Assembly: GCF_000209165.1 (NCBI RefSeq)
Contig: NC_009046.1
Location: forward strand, 992,001-1,056,000
From: Scheffersomyces stipitis CBS 6054
Lineage: Eukaryota; Ascomycota; Pichiomycetes; Serinales; Debaryomycetaceae
Length of the DNA stretch: 64,000 bases
Reading direction: 5' to 3'
A model generated the notes under the pieces. The model searched no databases and was not told the origin of the DNA. It was given only the letters and a program-made list of their open reading frames with translations. Positions 53,415 through 63,152 of the stretch are shown here, piece by piece. Each line of letters opens with the position of its first letter. Position 1 is the first letter of the stretch. The translations under genes and the position numbers were made by a program.

Positions 53415-54592
53415 CAGTGTACATATTGAGAGCGTGTAAATAGCGGGGCAAGGAATAAGATATCAGGAAATATTTTTATGTCAATTGCAAGAAGATATCA
53501 TTATATTTCTAGCAACTTAATCTAATAACAATCAATCAATGTATACGACTCCATATAGTTTATCAACCATAACCATAACTCTAGCCCTAACTTTTTAGCA
53601 ATCCGGTAAACACACTACTTTTGGTTTTCATCTCCTGGAAAATTTTCATAAATAGACAACTCAATTTCATCACATTTTCTTTTCTTCTTCTTCACGTCCA
53701 TGGTCAAAGATTTGTTTTCGAGGCTCACAAAAGGATCCTCGGATCTTCATATGCCTTGGGGAAAGTCTCCTGCCACATAAGCGGAAACGCAGTGGATTTA
53801 CCAATCCACTTGAGAGGATTGTGGAATAAAATCAGAAGTTGTCAATTCCAGCGATGTTAAAGTTGTGATTATATCTACAGTGGAGTTGCTAATTCGTCTA
53901 TGGATCTTGTCTCTTTCGAGCTCTGGCAATGAAAGTGTTCTGATTGGTCAGAATGAGTTGTTGAAGTTGTTCCTTTTATTTTTTTCACAATCACCTCTCA
54001 TTGTCCCAGTTGGTCTTTATCCCATCTGGTGATTTCCTTTCAGAGGAACTGTTCGGCAATGGGAATTTGTTTCCTAAACGATAGTTATAACAAGTGATCA
54101 ACAACTGTTGATTAACCCAATGGAGCTTACTCTTGACCCATGGACGTCCTTCTCTTTTTCTTCAAGCCTGTGCCTGACTGTTGCCTGTGGTGATGGTTGA
54201 GGGTGCATAGTCGAATATGCCAGGCTTACTATCTATGTATTTTGTTTCAACTTCAGGTGAGGTTGTGTAGTATTTATCGGTCATAGTTCATGCATTCGTG
54301 CAATTGTGTCAGACTTTACAATGATGAAACATACAAGCAAACATAGAGTCAAGCTCTGATTCATTCTATTTCACCGTCTGGAAAGATGACGGGTTCTAGG
54401 ATAAGGACGAGAGTTGCAAAATTTTCTGAAAAGTCTTTTACATTTGTACGAAAGGAAGTGATATTGAACTGTTAAATATTATCGTCGCAAAATATTAGTG
54501 TTGTAATCCATTAATTGAACTATAGTACATATGTAATATACAATCATGAAACATTGAGAAGAATAAATAATGAGAGGAGTAGGATAGAGTCG
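53415..54592. other. Convergent spacer between the DUF1776 gene and ICE2
   Basis: This 1.18-kb spacer separates two converging genes, so it should carry only 3' ends. It nevertheless contains a run of coding-like minus-strand frames (53618-54284), listed as a pseudogene candidate. A C-box-like ATGATGA near 54321 lacks the rest of a snoRNA. Confidence 0.5.
53618..54284 (-). pseudogene. Possible decayed gene with stops and frameshifts
   Basis: An ATG at 54284 opens a 40-residue frame (MTDKYYTTSPEVETKYIDSK...). After one TGA the same frame continues for 56 codons to 53994. Further runs of 49 (53801-53947), 38 (53728-53841) and 43 codons (53618-53746) follow in shifted frames on the same strand. 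The last ends in a basic stretch VKKKKRK and a TAG. The pattern suits an inactivated gene; no family was recognised. Chance remains possible because this spacer is less AT-rich than others. Confidence 0.3.
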
Positions 54593-56047
54593 CTATTCAA
54601 CCTTCCAATGACTTGTAAGTGAAGTGCCACCGTTTGAACTACTATCGTTTCCCAGTAGTTCGGCAGCATAGAGTAAGATCGTAGTGGCCATATTGACCCA
54701 GTTCCAGAATTGCCATGGATGAACCACGATCAGCACTGCCGACGATGAGAAGAATCCCCAAATTTTCAACTCCGTACCTAATTCTCCACTGTACAGCAAC
54801 ATCAAGTGGGTATACACTGCGATGACTATACAAGGCGAGTAAGCGTAGATCAAGCTTATAATGGCCGATGGTGGTTGATGATGGGGAGGTTTGAGACGGA
54901 ATGACTTCCTGTCTCTCAAAGGAGTTATTGGTTTGGTGACCTCCTTAAAGGAGATTGACTCTTCAAGATTCGTATCTTCTGTTGTCGGTATACTAGAAGC
55001 TAACTCTGAAAGCGACTTGTTAGAGGCTTGGCGAGACCTCGTGGCTTGTGGAGGAGTTCTGGGAGGTGTGTTTGGGTAAGCAGCGTTTTGATAGAGCAAT
55101 GGAATAATCTTGGTAGCTGCGTAAAACACACCTATTCTATAGGCCAAGTTCAACAACAACGGCAAGGTCAACTTCTGGATTGCCATAAGGAGAAATTCCC
55201 AGATTGTCTTAAAGGAACCTGGAAGGTTTGAAGCTAGGAAAGGGATGAGCTGAGAGATTGGGTTGATGATCTGGTGAGGTAATTTGGGAATCTCGTTTCT
55301 TAAGTTATTTGTAGCTTGAGTGAATAGAGACGTCAATGTTCTTGTAGCTCCTTCAGAAAGTATGGGGAAGGTCTCGTAGATGCAACGAACTACGTAAGCA
55401 AACAAGAGAGACGATTCAATCATGGAGCCTTTTCCAGATACGATACCATATCCACCAATTCCGACCGTAAGAGTTAGCAACGAACCCAAGAGCGATGCTG
55501 AGACAATGTCGATGGTAAAGGGAAATACGTAGATTCTGTAGAGGAAGTAGAAGGCGGCTGTGATTGTTGAGCCACTTCCTACAAGCGAGATGATCAACCA
55601 AGTGTCTGATTTGTAGATAGTTAACCAGTTGATGGTTTGTCCGATGGCTTGGATAAGCAAAAGCGAGCAGAAACCTTCTAGGATTGTGAAGACTGGTGTA
55701 GCATTGATCAACAAGAAACGCCAGATATCCACAGGGTTGATGTACTTGTAGACGACCTTATTTTCTGTTCTGTAATATGACAAAAAGAACGTCAAAAGAC
55801 TGGGAATGACAAAGTGTTGTGAATAGTAGAGGATGGAGATCCATCTGAAGTACTTGCTTCTTCTTGTGACAAGTCTTATGGTCATAAGCAGAAAGTATAA
55901 CAAGAACGTCGTTAAGGAGAAAGCCAATCCGCAAGTGACCCCTCCAACGTCAAACGCTAGGGGTATGGTCAATATTACAAGGACCAAATATAGGGTTCCT
56001 AGAAACGCTCTGACAGATCGTATTATTCTAGATAATACAGATGCCAT
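54593..56047 (-). CDS. ICE2: ER membrane protein Ice2
   Basis: This 484-residue multi-pass protein is of the Ice2 family, which acts in cortical ER inheritance, nuclear envelope/ER membrane supply and phospholipid control (through Nem1-Spo7-Pah1 in yeast). About eight to ten hydrophobic segments are visible, beginning LGTLYLVLVILTIPLAFDVG (about 16-35). Recognisable blocks include YYSQHFVIPSLLTFFLS, INPVDIWRFLLINATPVFTILEGFCS and the C-terminal SPCIVIAVYTHLMLLYSGEL followed by LIVVHPWQFWNWVNMATTI. A hydrophilic Ser/Thr/Pro-rich loop is at about 330-395. Length matches the family. Confidence 0.92.
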   Translation of the reverse strand: MASVLSRIIRSVRAFLGTLYLVLVILTIPLAFDVGGVTCGLAFSLTTFLLYFLLMTIRLVTRRSKYFRWISILYYSQHFVIPSLLTFFLSYYRTENKVVYKYINPVDIWRFLLINATPVFTILEGFCSLLLIQAIGQTINWLTIYKSDTWLIISLVGSGSTITAAFYFLYRIYVFPFTIDIVSASLLGSLLTLTVGIGGYGIVSGKGSMIESSLLFAYVVRCIYETFPILSEGATRTLTSLFTQATNNLRNEIPKLPHQIINPISQLIPFLASNLPGSFKTIWEFLLMAIQKLTLPLLLNLAYRIGVFYAATKIIPLLYQNAAYPNTPPRTPPQATRSRQASNKSLSELASSIPTTEDTNLEESISFKEVTKPITPLRDRKSFRLKPPHHQPPSAIISLIYAYSPCIVIAVYTHLMLLYSGELGTELKIWGFFSSSAVLIVVHPWQFWNWVNMATTILLYAAELLGNDSSSNGGTSLTSHWKVE

Positions 56048-58173
56048 GATGTGATGAATATGAATACGTGATATAGTGCAAGATTGGTAAGGAAGTGAAC
56101 CTATCTGGATATGAAATGATGAAGAATATGTTAATGAAGTTGAATATATTTATGACGAAGTGAATTGCAAATTAAGTCAGTTAATCTAGTGGATAATTGA
56201 GGTCTGAGGAATCCAAAACATGAACAGTAGGAATGAAAAGAATGCCAGATACAGTTGAAGGTTGAACAAAACTTTTGTATATCGTGATTTCGGTTCTGGG
56301 CAAACACTTTATGCTACAGGTATTGACGGTTCAGAAGTTGAAATGAATAAAGATCCGGAAGATCCAGCTAATTTGATGGAGAAGATATGGAAAAAAAAGA
56401 TGGTAAAAATCTCACTAGAAAAAGGCGAGGAAAAAAAACTATTGAGTATACCCTTAAATTTACCAAATTAGATAAATATATTTTCGCTATGAAGGAGCCT
56501 ATTTTTTCTAGGAAGCGCTGGGATTGTCACTTTTCGACAGTCAAAGAAATACACGTTATATACACGTATCGACTCAGCTAATTCTTCAGCAGCAGAATCT
56601 CTTTCTGGAATGAGGACATTGGCATTGACAACAAGTCCACCATTTGGAATTCGAATTGTAGAGGACGACGGGATGCTACGATGTCGCGCTATAATTTAAA
56701 TTTCCAGTGCGAAATCTGGTGGTGATATGGAGAATGTCGCGTTTGGAATGATAACTGGAAGAAGATCAGGGACCACAAAACGGACCAGTTATGAGCCACA
56801 AAAGAGAAGGAGAACAGGTTGGCAGCGGAGCGAGGCCAGAGAAACAGAGTAAAAAGCGAGAGTCGCTGCTATGACTTTTCCCGATCCTAGCTTTGTATAG
56901 ACAAGTCTAGCATCGAGATAAGTCGTCTGGCAAAATGTCGTGCTGGCTCCCCTATTTCATCTCGTTTTCCAACTGTGGGAAGCTTTTTGTGAATTTCAGC
57001 TTAAGGCAAGAGCCCACAGACAATGCTCGTATTGTTCAGGAACAGTTTCTCGTGGTGGAATGGGCGACAGCTGAAACTGGCTCTACAACAAGTTTCACGT
57101 TCATGTCGTCGACAGGCCATTTGTCTATACTGCCCGTTCTGGCTTACTGTCACACTACACTGGAGTAGGATCTTCTGACCTTAACGAGCGGCACCGCACA
57201 AACCACACACCAGCTGTAAATACCAATTCTAAATCCGTAGGTGGTAAATGCTGGCGTAGACTTTCTGTGCCGACAATGACGTTCAGAGCAAAGCTCAGGA
57301 TAGTTCTCTCTCTGCGTAGTTTGTAGCTTCGGAATAATCCTATTGCAAATTCTGAACCATTTTGCAGCTCATCTTGCGTCTGCGAGAAAAGCTTATCTAA
57401 GATTCGAGATCTCTTCAACTGAAGATGTGCACCACTTTCCCTAGATTGACTAGGAATCGAGGAGAAGAAGGAGCAGAAGAGACACAACCTGTAGTCGAAA
57501 TAGGGCTGTCCAATCGGCTTTCTTCCAGGCAAAACTTTGTCCAGCCAGACTTCTACACTAGTAGAGCTACTGTAGATTCTTATACCGGAGCTTAGCTAAT
57601 CAGGGCAAGACTGATATTCAAAAAAGCACTTCAGCTCAGGAAAGAGAGGAACAAGAAGATTCAGCAGTTACCACCAGCTTCGGATCTTATTATCTGTATC
57701 ACAAGCCAATATCTCGAATCAGTATATAATACCTGGAGAACAGGGGTAGAACGACCACTGTGGTAGATTACTTACTCTGCAACCAATTTGTGCGAATTCA
57801 AAAAGATTACCCAAAAGGGCCATGACAATAGATGGCATCTTTTTGACTTAAATTTGAAAACTCCCTGGGCAGTTCCATAAGGTGGTTCATGTAGCAGATC
57901 ATTGTTCTCCATAAAGATTTTGTATGGGACTCAAATCCCCAAATGGGGTCTACAACCCGCTATTTCCAGTTTTTGAAAGGAGTTTTCCTCTTCGTCACCA
58001 ACCTGTCGCAGTCCAGTAGGTGACAAATCGCAACCGTTAGCGATGAGTGTCAAAATACGGACTTTATATGCAGATGAAGTTTTTATTTTTCACTTCTACC
58101 ATGTTACTAGAGGATTGAAACTCGTCAAAAGAATCTTATTTTGACTGTGGTGTGTCGCTGAAACGAGAAACCA
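56048..58173. promoter_or_regulatory. Divergent upstream region of ICE2 and UTP25, with a PAC motif
   Basis: This 2.1-kb spacer has no accepted gene. The full PAC motif GCGATGAG lies at 58040-58047, 127 bp before the UTP25 start; it is the hallmark of ribosome-biogenesis promoters. Small frames (56262-56471, 56935-57168, 57155-57532) show no family features. The left part near ICE2 is AT-rich. Confidence 0.55.
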
Positions 58174-60366
58174 ATGGCCAGACAAGTGAAGAGAAGACCG
58201 CATGCCTCGGCGAGACCGGAATCTTCTTCGGATTCCAAGAAGCCGAAGCTCAAACATGGAAGACACCAAATGAGAACCGTTACTAGAACAGCCAGAAGGC
58301 CCGGCCAACAGGACTTTGAAGAAGAATCCCAAGACACGTATGACAATCAACAGCTTGGTGAAGATGGGCAGAATGACGAAGAAAGCGAAGATGAGCAAGA
58401 AATTGAACAGGAAAGTGGAAAGGCATATGAAGCACTTTTGACCTTGTTAAAATCTGACCACAAGGAGTCGAAGCCAGCCAGGAAGTCTGACAAAGTGGAA
58501 GAAAACCAAGACGAAGAAGAAGAAGACGATGAAGAAATAGCAGGAGCTAATGTACAAAACGAGGAAGATCAAGATAATGAAGATGACAACGAGGTGCTAA
58601 CATCAGATGAAGAAGAGGATGATGAAGATTCAGCTCGAGGATTAGCACAAGATCCTCTTGAAGCCCATTTCAATCGTGTAGAGGATTCCTATATAGACAA
58701 CCAAGAGAGGTTGGTCATCAAGGAAAGAGAAAAATGGACTACTGTAGAAAAGAAGACATATGATAACTTGGGGTACTCTTCTTTGACCCAGAGTCCTCCA
58801 GGACGAGCTATATCCATTCCATCCAAGACGAAAGTTAAGATTTCTGACTTTTTCATTAAGAAAAGGGTGTTGGATGCCTTTGAGGCTACATATCCTTCTG
58901 ATTTTGAAAAGTTATCTCCTTTAGACTTGGCGCTTTTAGAGCCTATGATGAAGTACCAGGACATCAACTTTCCTTATAAGACCTTCAGCAACACTTCATA
59001 CAGAAAGTTGTATGCCCTTCATGCATTGAACCACATTTACAAAACCAGAGACAGAATCATAAAGAACACAACAAAATTGAACAACTATAGAGAAGCTTTG
59101 AAAAATGGCACGGCCAATTTGGATTCCCAAGAACCGGAATTTAGGGATCAAGGGTTCACACGTCCAAAAGTGCTTATTCTCTTACCAACCAGAAATTCAT
59201 GTTACGAATTGGTTGAACTACTCATTAAACTTTCAGGCTGTGAACAACAAGAAAATAAGAAAAAGTTCATGAATCAATTCTATGCTAAAGAATTACCACC
59301 AGACACCAAGCCTCTTGATTTTAGAGACTCTTTCAAAGGAAACAACAACGATTTCTTTTGTCTTGGGTTGAAGTTGACAAGAAAATCATTGAAGTTATAC
59401 TCTTCATTCTACTCTTCCGATATAATTATTGCATCTCCTATCGGACTCTCTATGATCTTGGAGAACCCAGATAAGAAAAAGAGACAGTACGATTTTGTTT
59501 CTTCTATTGAAGTATTGATTGTTGACAGAGCCAACCAAATTGAAATGCAAAACTGGGAAAATGTGGCTACAGTTATGCGTTATGTCAATAAAATCCCTAA
59601 AGATTTCCACGATGCAGACTTTTCAAGAATCAGAATGTGGTCTATCAATGACCAAAGTAAGCTACTCAGACAAAATTTGATCTTCAGTGAATACTTGACA
59701 CCAAATATCAACAACTTGATAACCTCCAAATCTTTCAACATCGGAAACAAGACAAAATTCAAGCCAATAATTAATTCCAACAATTGTATTATGAACTCGA
59801 TTGGTTTGAAATTGAAGCAGATTTTCCAAAGATTTGACAGCCCATCGCCGGTTCTGGATCCTGAAGTAAGATTCAAGTTCTTCATCAATACTGTATTACC
59901 ATCGTTGATGAAATCTTCTTCGTATTCTGACGGTATTATGATCTTTGTTCCTTCTTACTTTGACTATCTCAGAATCAAACACCACTTGAAGTCATCTACC
60001 AAGTTCAACTTTGGATCCATTGACGAGTACAGTTCCCAGTCAAAGTCCACCAAGGCTAGACAACAGTTCATGGCTGGCAAAATCAATATCATGTTGTACA
60101 CTGAAAGATTGCACTATTTTAGAAGATTTGAAATCAGCGGGGTCAAGACGATGTTGATGTACGGTTTACCCAGCAATCCAGTCTTCTACAAGGAGTTGGT
60201 AAGATTTATTGGTAAATCTGTTTTTAGAGAACAATGTGACTTGGACTTGGCTTTTGTCAAGATCCTATTCTCCAAATGGGACGCTGTTACTTTAGAGAGG
60301 GTCGTTGGTAACGAAAGGGCACATGCATTATGTAACTCACCTAATGAGTTATTTGAGTTTAGATAG
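58174..60366 (+). CDS. UTP25: U3 snoRNP-associated protein Utp25
   Basis: This 730-residue nucleolar protein of the Utp25/Def (digestive organ expansion factor) family is needed for early pre-18S rRNA processing in the small-subunit processome. Residues 1-45 are basic (RQVKRRPHASARP). Residues about 45-160 are a long Glu/Asp-rich acidic region. From about 180 the conserved domain begins; it is related to DEAD-box helicases but lacks their ATPase motifs. Landmarks are PKVLILLPTRNSCYELVELL (about 330), SPIGLSMILE (about 419), IEVLIVDRANQIEMQNWENV (about 447) and YTERLHYFRRFEISGVKTML (about 643). Length is near that of yeast Utp25. Confidence 0.94.
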   Translation: MARQVKRRPHASARPESSSDSKKPKLKHGRHQMRTVTRTARRPGQQDFEEESQDTYDNQQLGEDGQNDEESEDEQEIEQESGKAYEALLTLLKSDHKESKPARKSDKVEENQDEEEEDDEEIAGANVQNEEDQDNEDDNEVLTSDEEEDDEDSARGLAQDPLEAHFNRVEDSYIDNQERLVIKEREKWTTVEKKTYDNLGYSSLTQSPPGRAISIPSKTKVKISDFFIKKRVLDAFEATYPSDFEKLSPLDLALLEPMMKYQDINFPYKTFSNTSYRKLYALHALNHIYKTRDRIIKNTTKLNNYREALKNGTANLDSQEPEFRDQGFTRPKVLILLPTRNSCYELVELLIKLSGCEQQENKKKFMNQFYAKELPPDTKPLDFRDSFKGNNNDFFCLGLKLTRKSLKLYSSFYSSDIIIASPIGLSMILENPDKKKRQYDFVSSIEVLIVDRANQIEMQNWENVATVMRYVNKIPKDFHDADFSRIRMWSINDQSKLLRQNLIFSEYLTPNINNLITSKSFNIGNKTKFKPIINSNNCIMNSIGLKLKQIFQRFDSPSPVLDPEVRFKFFINTVLPSLMKSSSYSDGIMIFVPSYFDYLRIKHHLKSSTKFNFGSIDEYSSQSKSTKARQQFMAGKINIMLYTERLHYFRRFEISGVKTMLMYGLPSNPVFYKELVRFIGKSVFREQCDLDLAFVKILFSKWDAVTLERVVGNERAHALCNSPNELFEFR

Positions 60367-60481
60367 TTTTCATAAAAATTCTCTACAATATAATATTACA
60401 ATTTCAAGACATTAAGAGTCGTATATGACCAATTATAATCTAAATAACACTAATATACATCGGGGCAAACAATGAGCCGTT

Positions 60482-60846
60482 CTATGAACTCAAAGTATTG
60501 AAGGCCATTATGAAACATCCTATAGCTACATATGGACTCAATCTCTCACCAACTCTGGCAAATTTCCAAAATACACCTAAGATTCCAGTCTTTCTGCTGT
60601 CTAAGAGAGCAGGAGCTGTAGCATGGACGTAAGTACACGTGCAGATCAATAGGAGTATCACCTGTAACAACGATTGGAAGTTGAACAAAGCAGTCTTGAA
60701 GTGTTAGTATGAGATTTTAAAATCTGAAAAAAAAGTAGATCTCCACTGAAAGAATCCAAAAGTTCAAAAATCGAAAAGTCCCTACAAGATTCAACTTGGC
60801 TTTCCTCTCATAATGGACAGATCCTCAATACTCATGTACATACCAT
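60482..60846 (-). CDS. KSH1: Secretory pathway protein Ksh1 (Kish), spliced, ATG-only first exon
   Basis: Exon 1 is 60844-60846, just the ATG. The 149-nt intron (60695-60843) has donor GTATGT, branch point TACTAAC and acceptor AAG 8 nt after the branch motif. Exon 2 is 60482-60694. The product is 71 residues, starting [18 protein letters not shown], which aligns with yeast Ksh1 (72 residues): N-terminal hydrophobic segment, [24 protein letters not shown] and a short C-terminal membrane segment. Ksh1/Kish is a small conserved ER-Golgi membrane protein needed for early secretion. Without splicing the open frame has no ATG, which supports this gene structure. Confidence 0.93.
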
Positions 60847-61280
60847 TGTTTTGTTCGCAGCTATTGGTAAAGAAAATGGAAGTCCTGAGGATCACATAGT
60901 TTACAAACACATATTGAGATTGATGTCGCAGTGGAATATCAACAATGTCTCCAATGTCGCACTTCTTCCCTATACTTCTACACTTTAGAAGAGTTAAATT
61001 AAATCATATTTAGGACAATTGTTTGGTTCTAGACCTTTCACTTTGCTTTAGGTATGCTGTTCTTTTCTCAGTAGGATAATCTTTTGTCCAAAATGGGGTT
61101 TTCAAGGATTTCTATATCTTGCATTTTTCGCAGCCATTCTCATTTAAATATGAAGTGGTCAGTAATTGATTTAAGAGTTCAAGATATTCGTTTAGTTCTT
61201 CAAATGGCATTCGTTAAATTAAATTATATATAAATGTAGTAAATTCTTCTCGCTTTTGTGACCAAAGTGAATCAGTAGCT
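60847..61280. other. Spacer upstream of KSH1
   Basis: 434 bp between two minus-strand genes, carrying the KSH1 promoter and the 3' flank of the ARO10-like gene. It is AT-rich. No site or gene was recognised. Confidence 0.45.
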
Positions 61281-63152
61281 CTATTTCTTGCAAAACATTT
61301 CGCTAAATCTAAGAGGACAATCGTATTTGCCGGCTATCAACTCAATGAACTCCAACTTAGAATTGTCAGTCTGCCTTTGAAATTCAAAATACTTGTTGAA
61401 TTCGTTGACATTGCGCAACAAGGCAGTAGAGTGGTACTTTTGCTCTTTATCTCCAAACACACCAAGCAATTGTGTCCAACTCCATTCACCATTGATGTCA
61501 TTGTATGATCTGGTTGGTCCCTTAATCATTCTCTCGACAGTGTAACCATCGTTATTGATCAAGAAGATCTTAGGCATGTTTGGCAAAAATTCCTTGTATT
61601 TGAGGAACGAAGACAATTCCTGGATAGTCATCTGGGCTGCCCCATCACCTTCAATTAAGATGATTCTTCTATCACTACCAAGGTCATTGACTGCCATGGT
61701 AGCACCGAAAGTGGATGGCAATGCATAGCCAATGGATCCATAGTAATTCTGGGTTAATAATTGAACACCTTGTGGAAGCATTATGTCAGGTAAAGCAAAG
61801 CAGAATGACATGGTGTCCATTACCAAAAGATCACCAGGCTGCAAATTCTCATTCAAATAGTCCACTAGTTTTGTTTGTGGAATGTAATCGGTATTGTTGT
61901 CTTGCTCATATAAAGTTGGTGGGAAGAACTTGTAGCTAATATTATTGTTGTTTATGTTCTCAATCTTGTTGAGGTCTAATTTAAAGAGTAATGCATCCAA
62001 CAACTGGCCCATAGAGAACAACCTCTTTCCAGACTCAGGATTTTTAATGTTAATGATGTGTTCATTGACCTTGATGTAATCAGGGTTGATTTCAATATAC
62101 TCCTCGATATTGGAGAAGTCATTGGAATAACCAGCAGTCGTAGTTTCAGCATTAAAGTATCCCAAATTGATCAAGAAATCGGTGTTTCTCTCCAATTGTC
62201 TGGACACTTCCTTGCTTGAAGAACCAATGCCAAAGTAAAGACCTACAAAGTTGCTGAGCGACTCATCTATGTTTCTAGCCATGTTTGTCGAAAACAACTT
62301 GACGAAGTTGGAAGGTAATTTAGCAACAAGTGTATTCAACTTGTCTTGAAGATTGAATCTGGTAGTCAAGCAATCCGACAACAACGATGGGTTCTTACTC
62401 TTGTACAATCTGAACAAAATAGCGTCAACAACGTCTTCTAATACTTCGACGCCAGAAGTGGTCAATTGGATTTCAAGAGGTAATGGGGTTTCATATAATC
62501 TATAGCTTGGGACTATTAAGTTGGTAATATCACAAGGGATAAAGAGGTATCCAGGTCTAGATTCCTGGAGAATCTTAACCAAAACTCTATCAATCTTTTC
62601 CATGTTCCTTTGCAAATCACTGTCTAAAGATTCCTGAATAACTGAGATAGGTTCAATCATCTTCTTGTAGACATCATGATTTGGCTGACACAAAGGATTC
62701 TTGTTTTGAATTAAGTGGTGGTGGTTTCTAACGTCGCTGCCGTTAATGGCATGGTCACGTTGTGGTAAGGAGGTGGTGCCTACAATGTGAAGCACAGGAG
62801 AAAACTCAGCAAACGATCCAGCGATTCCGTTAATGGCCGACAATTCACCAACACCGAATGTAGAAATAAAAGTGCTCAAACCTCCAATGGCCCTGGAGTA
62901 TCCATCAGCAGTGTAGGCACCATTCAATTCGTTACATAAGCCAATAAACTTTATGTCTCTTCCAGCGACAACTGGAGAGTACAAGTGTTCCAACAAATCG
63001 ACATTGAAGTCGCCAGGAATACCAAAGATGGACCTCAACTTTGGATTAGCCTGAGAGATTCTGAGGAAGAGATACTCGCCCAAAGTGACGTTTTCAGGAA
63101 CCGTAGGAGAAGAAGTGCCTGGAAGGCGTATTGTTTCTTGCACAGGGGTCAT
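61281..63152 (-). CDS. ARO10: 2-keto acid (phenylpyruvate) decarboxylase, Aro10-like
   Basis: This 623-residue thiamine diphosphate enzyme of the pyruvate decarboxylase family is closest in pattern to Aro10, which decarboxylates phenylpyruvate and branched-chain keto acids in the Ehrlich pathway. N-terminal GIPGDFNVDLLEHLYSP, the catalytic Glu75 in CNELNGAYTADGYSR and the His cluster at 144-146 are present. The ThDP/Mg2+ motif starts GDGAAQMTIQELSSFLKY and ends INNDGYTVER; the following GPTRSYNDI is shared with Aro10. The length (over 600) also favours Aro10 over Pdc1 (about 563). The first ATG is at 63152; the frame opens 13 codons earlier only from a TTG. A TTTATTTATA box lies about 105 bp upstream. 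Confidence 0.9.
   Translation of the reverse strand: MTPVQETIRLPGTSSPTVPENVTLGEYLFLRISQANPKLRSIFGIPGDFNVDLLEHLYSPVVAGRDIKFIGLCNELNGAYTADGYSRAIGGLSTFISTFGVGELSAINGIAGSFAEFSPVLHIVGTTSLPQRDHAINGSDVRNHHHLIQNKNPLCQPNHDVYKKMIEPISVIQESLDSDLQRNMEKIDRVLVKILQESRPGYLFIPCDITNLIVPSYRLYETPLPLEIQLTTSGVEVLEDVVDAILFRLYKSKNPSLLSDCLTTRFNLQDKLNTLVAKLPSNFVKLFSTNMARNIDESLSNFVGLYFGIGSSSKEVSRQLERNTDFLINLGYFNAETTTAGYSNDFSNIEEYIEINPDYIKVNEHIINIKNPESGKRLFSMGQLLDALLFKLDLNKIENINNNNISYKFFPPTLYEQDNNTDYIPQTKLVDYLNENLQPGDLLVMDTMSFCFALPDIMLPQGVQLLTQNYYGSIGYALPSTFGATMAVNDLGSDRRIILIEGDGAAQMTIQELSSFLKYKEFLPNMPKIFLINNDGYTVERMIKGPTRSYNDINGEWSWTQLLGVFGDKEQKYHSTALLRNVNEFNKYFEFQRQTDNSKLEFIELIAGKYDCPLRFSEMFCKK

Noticed and set aside
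54321..54360. ATGATGA plus CTGA considered as a C/D snoRNA
   Set aside because: Boxes are only about 30 nt apart and no terminal stem or second box pair was seen.
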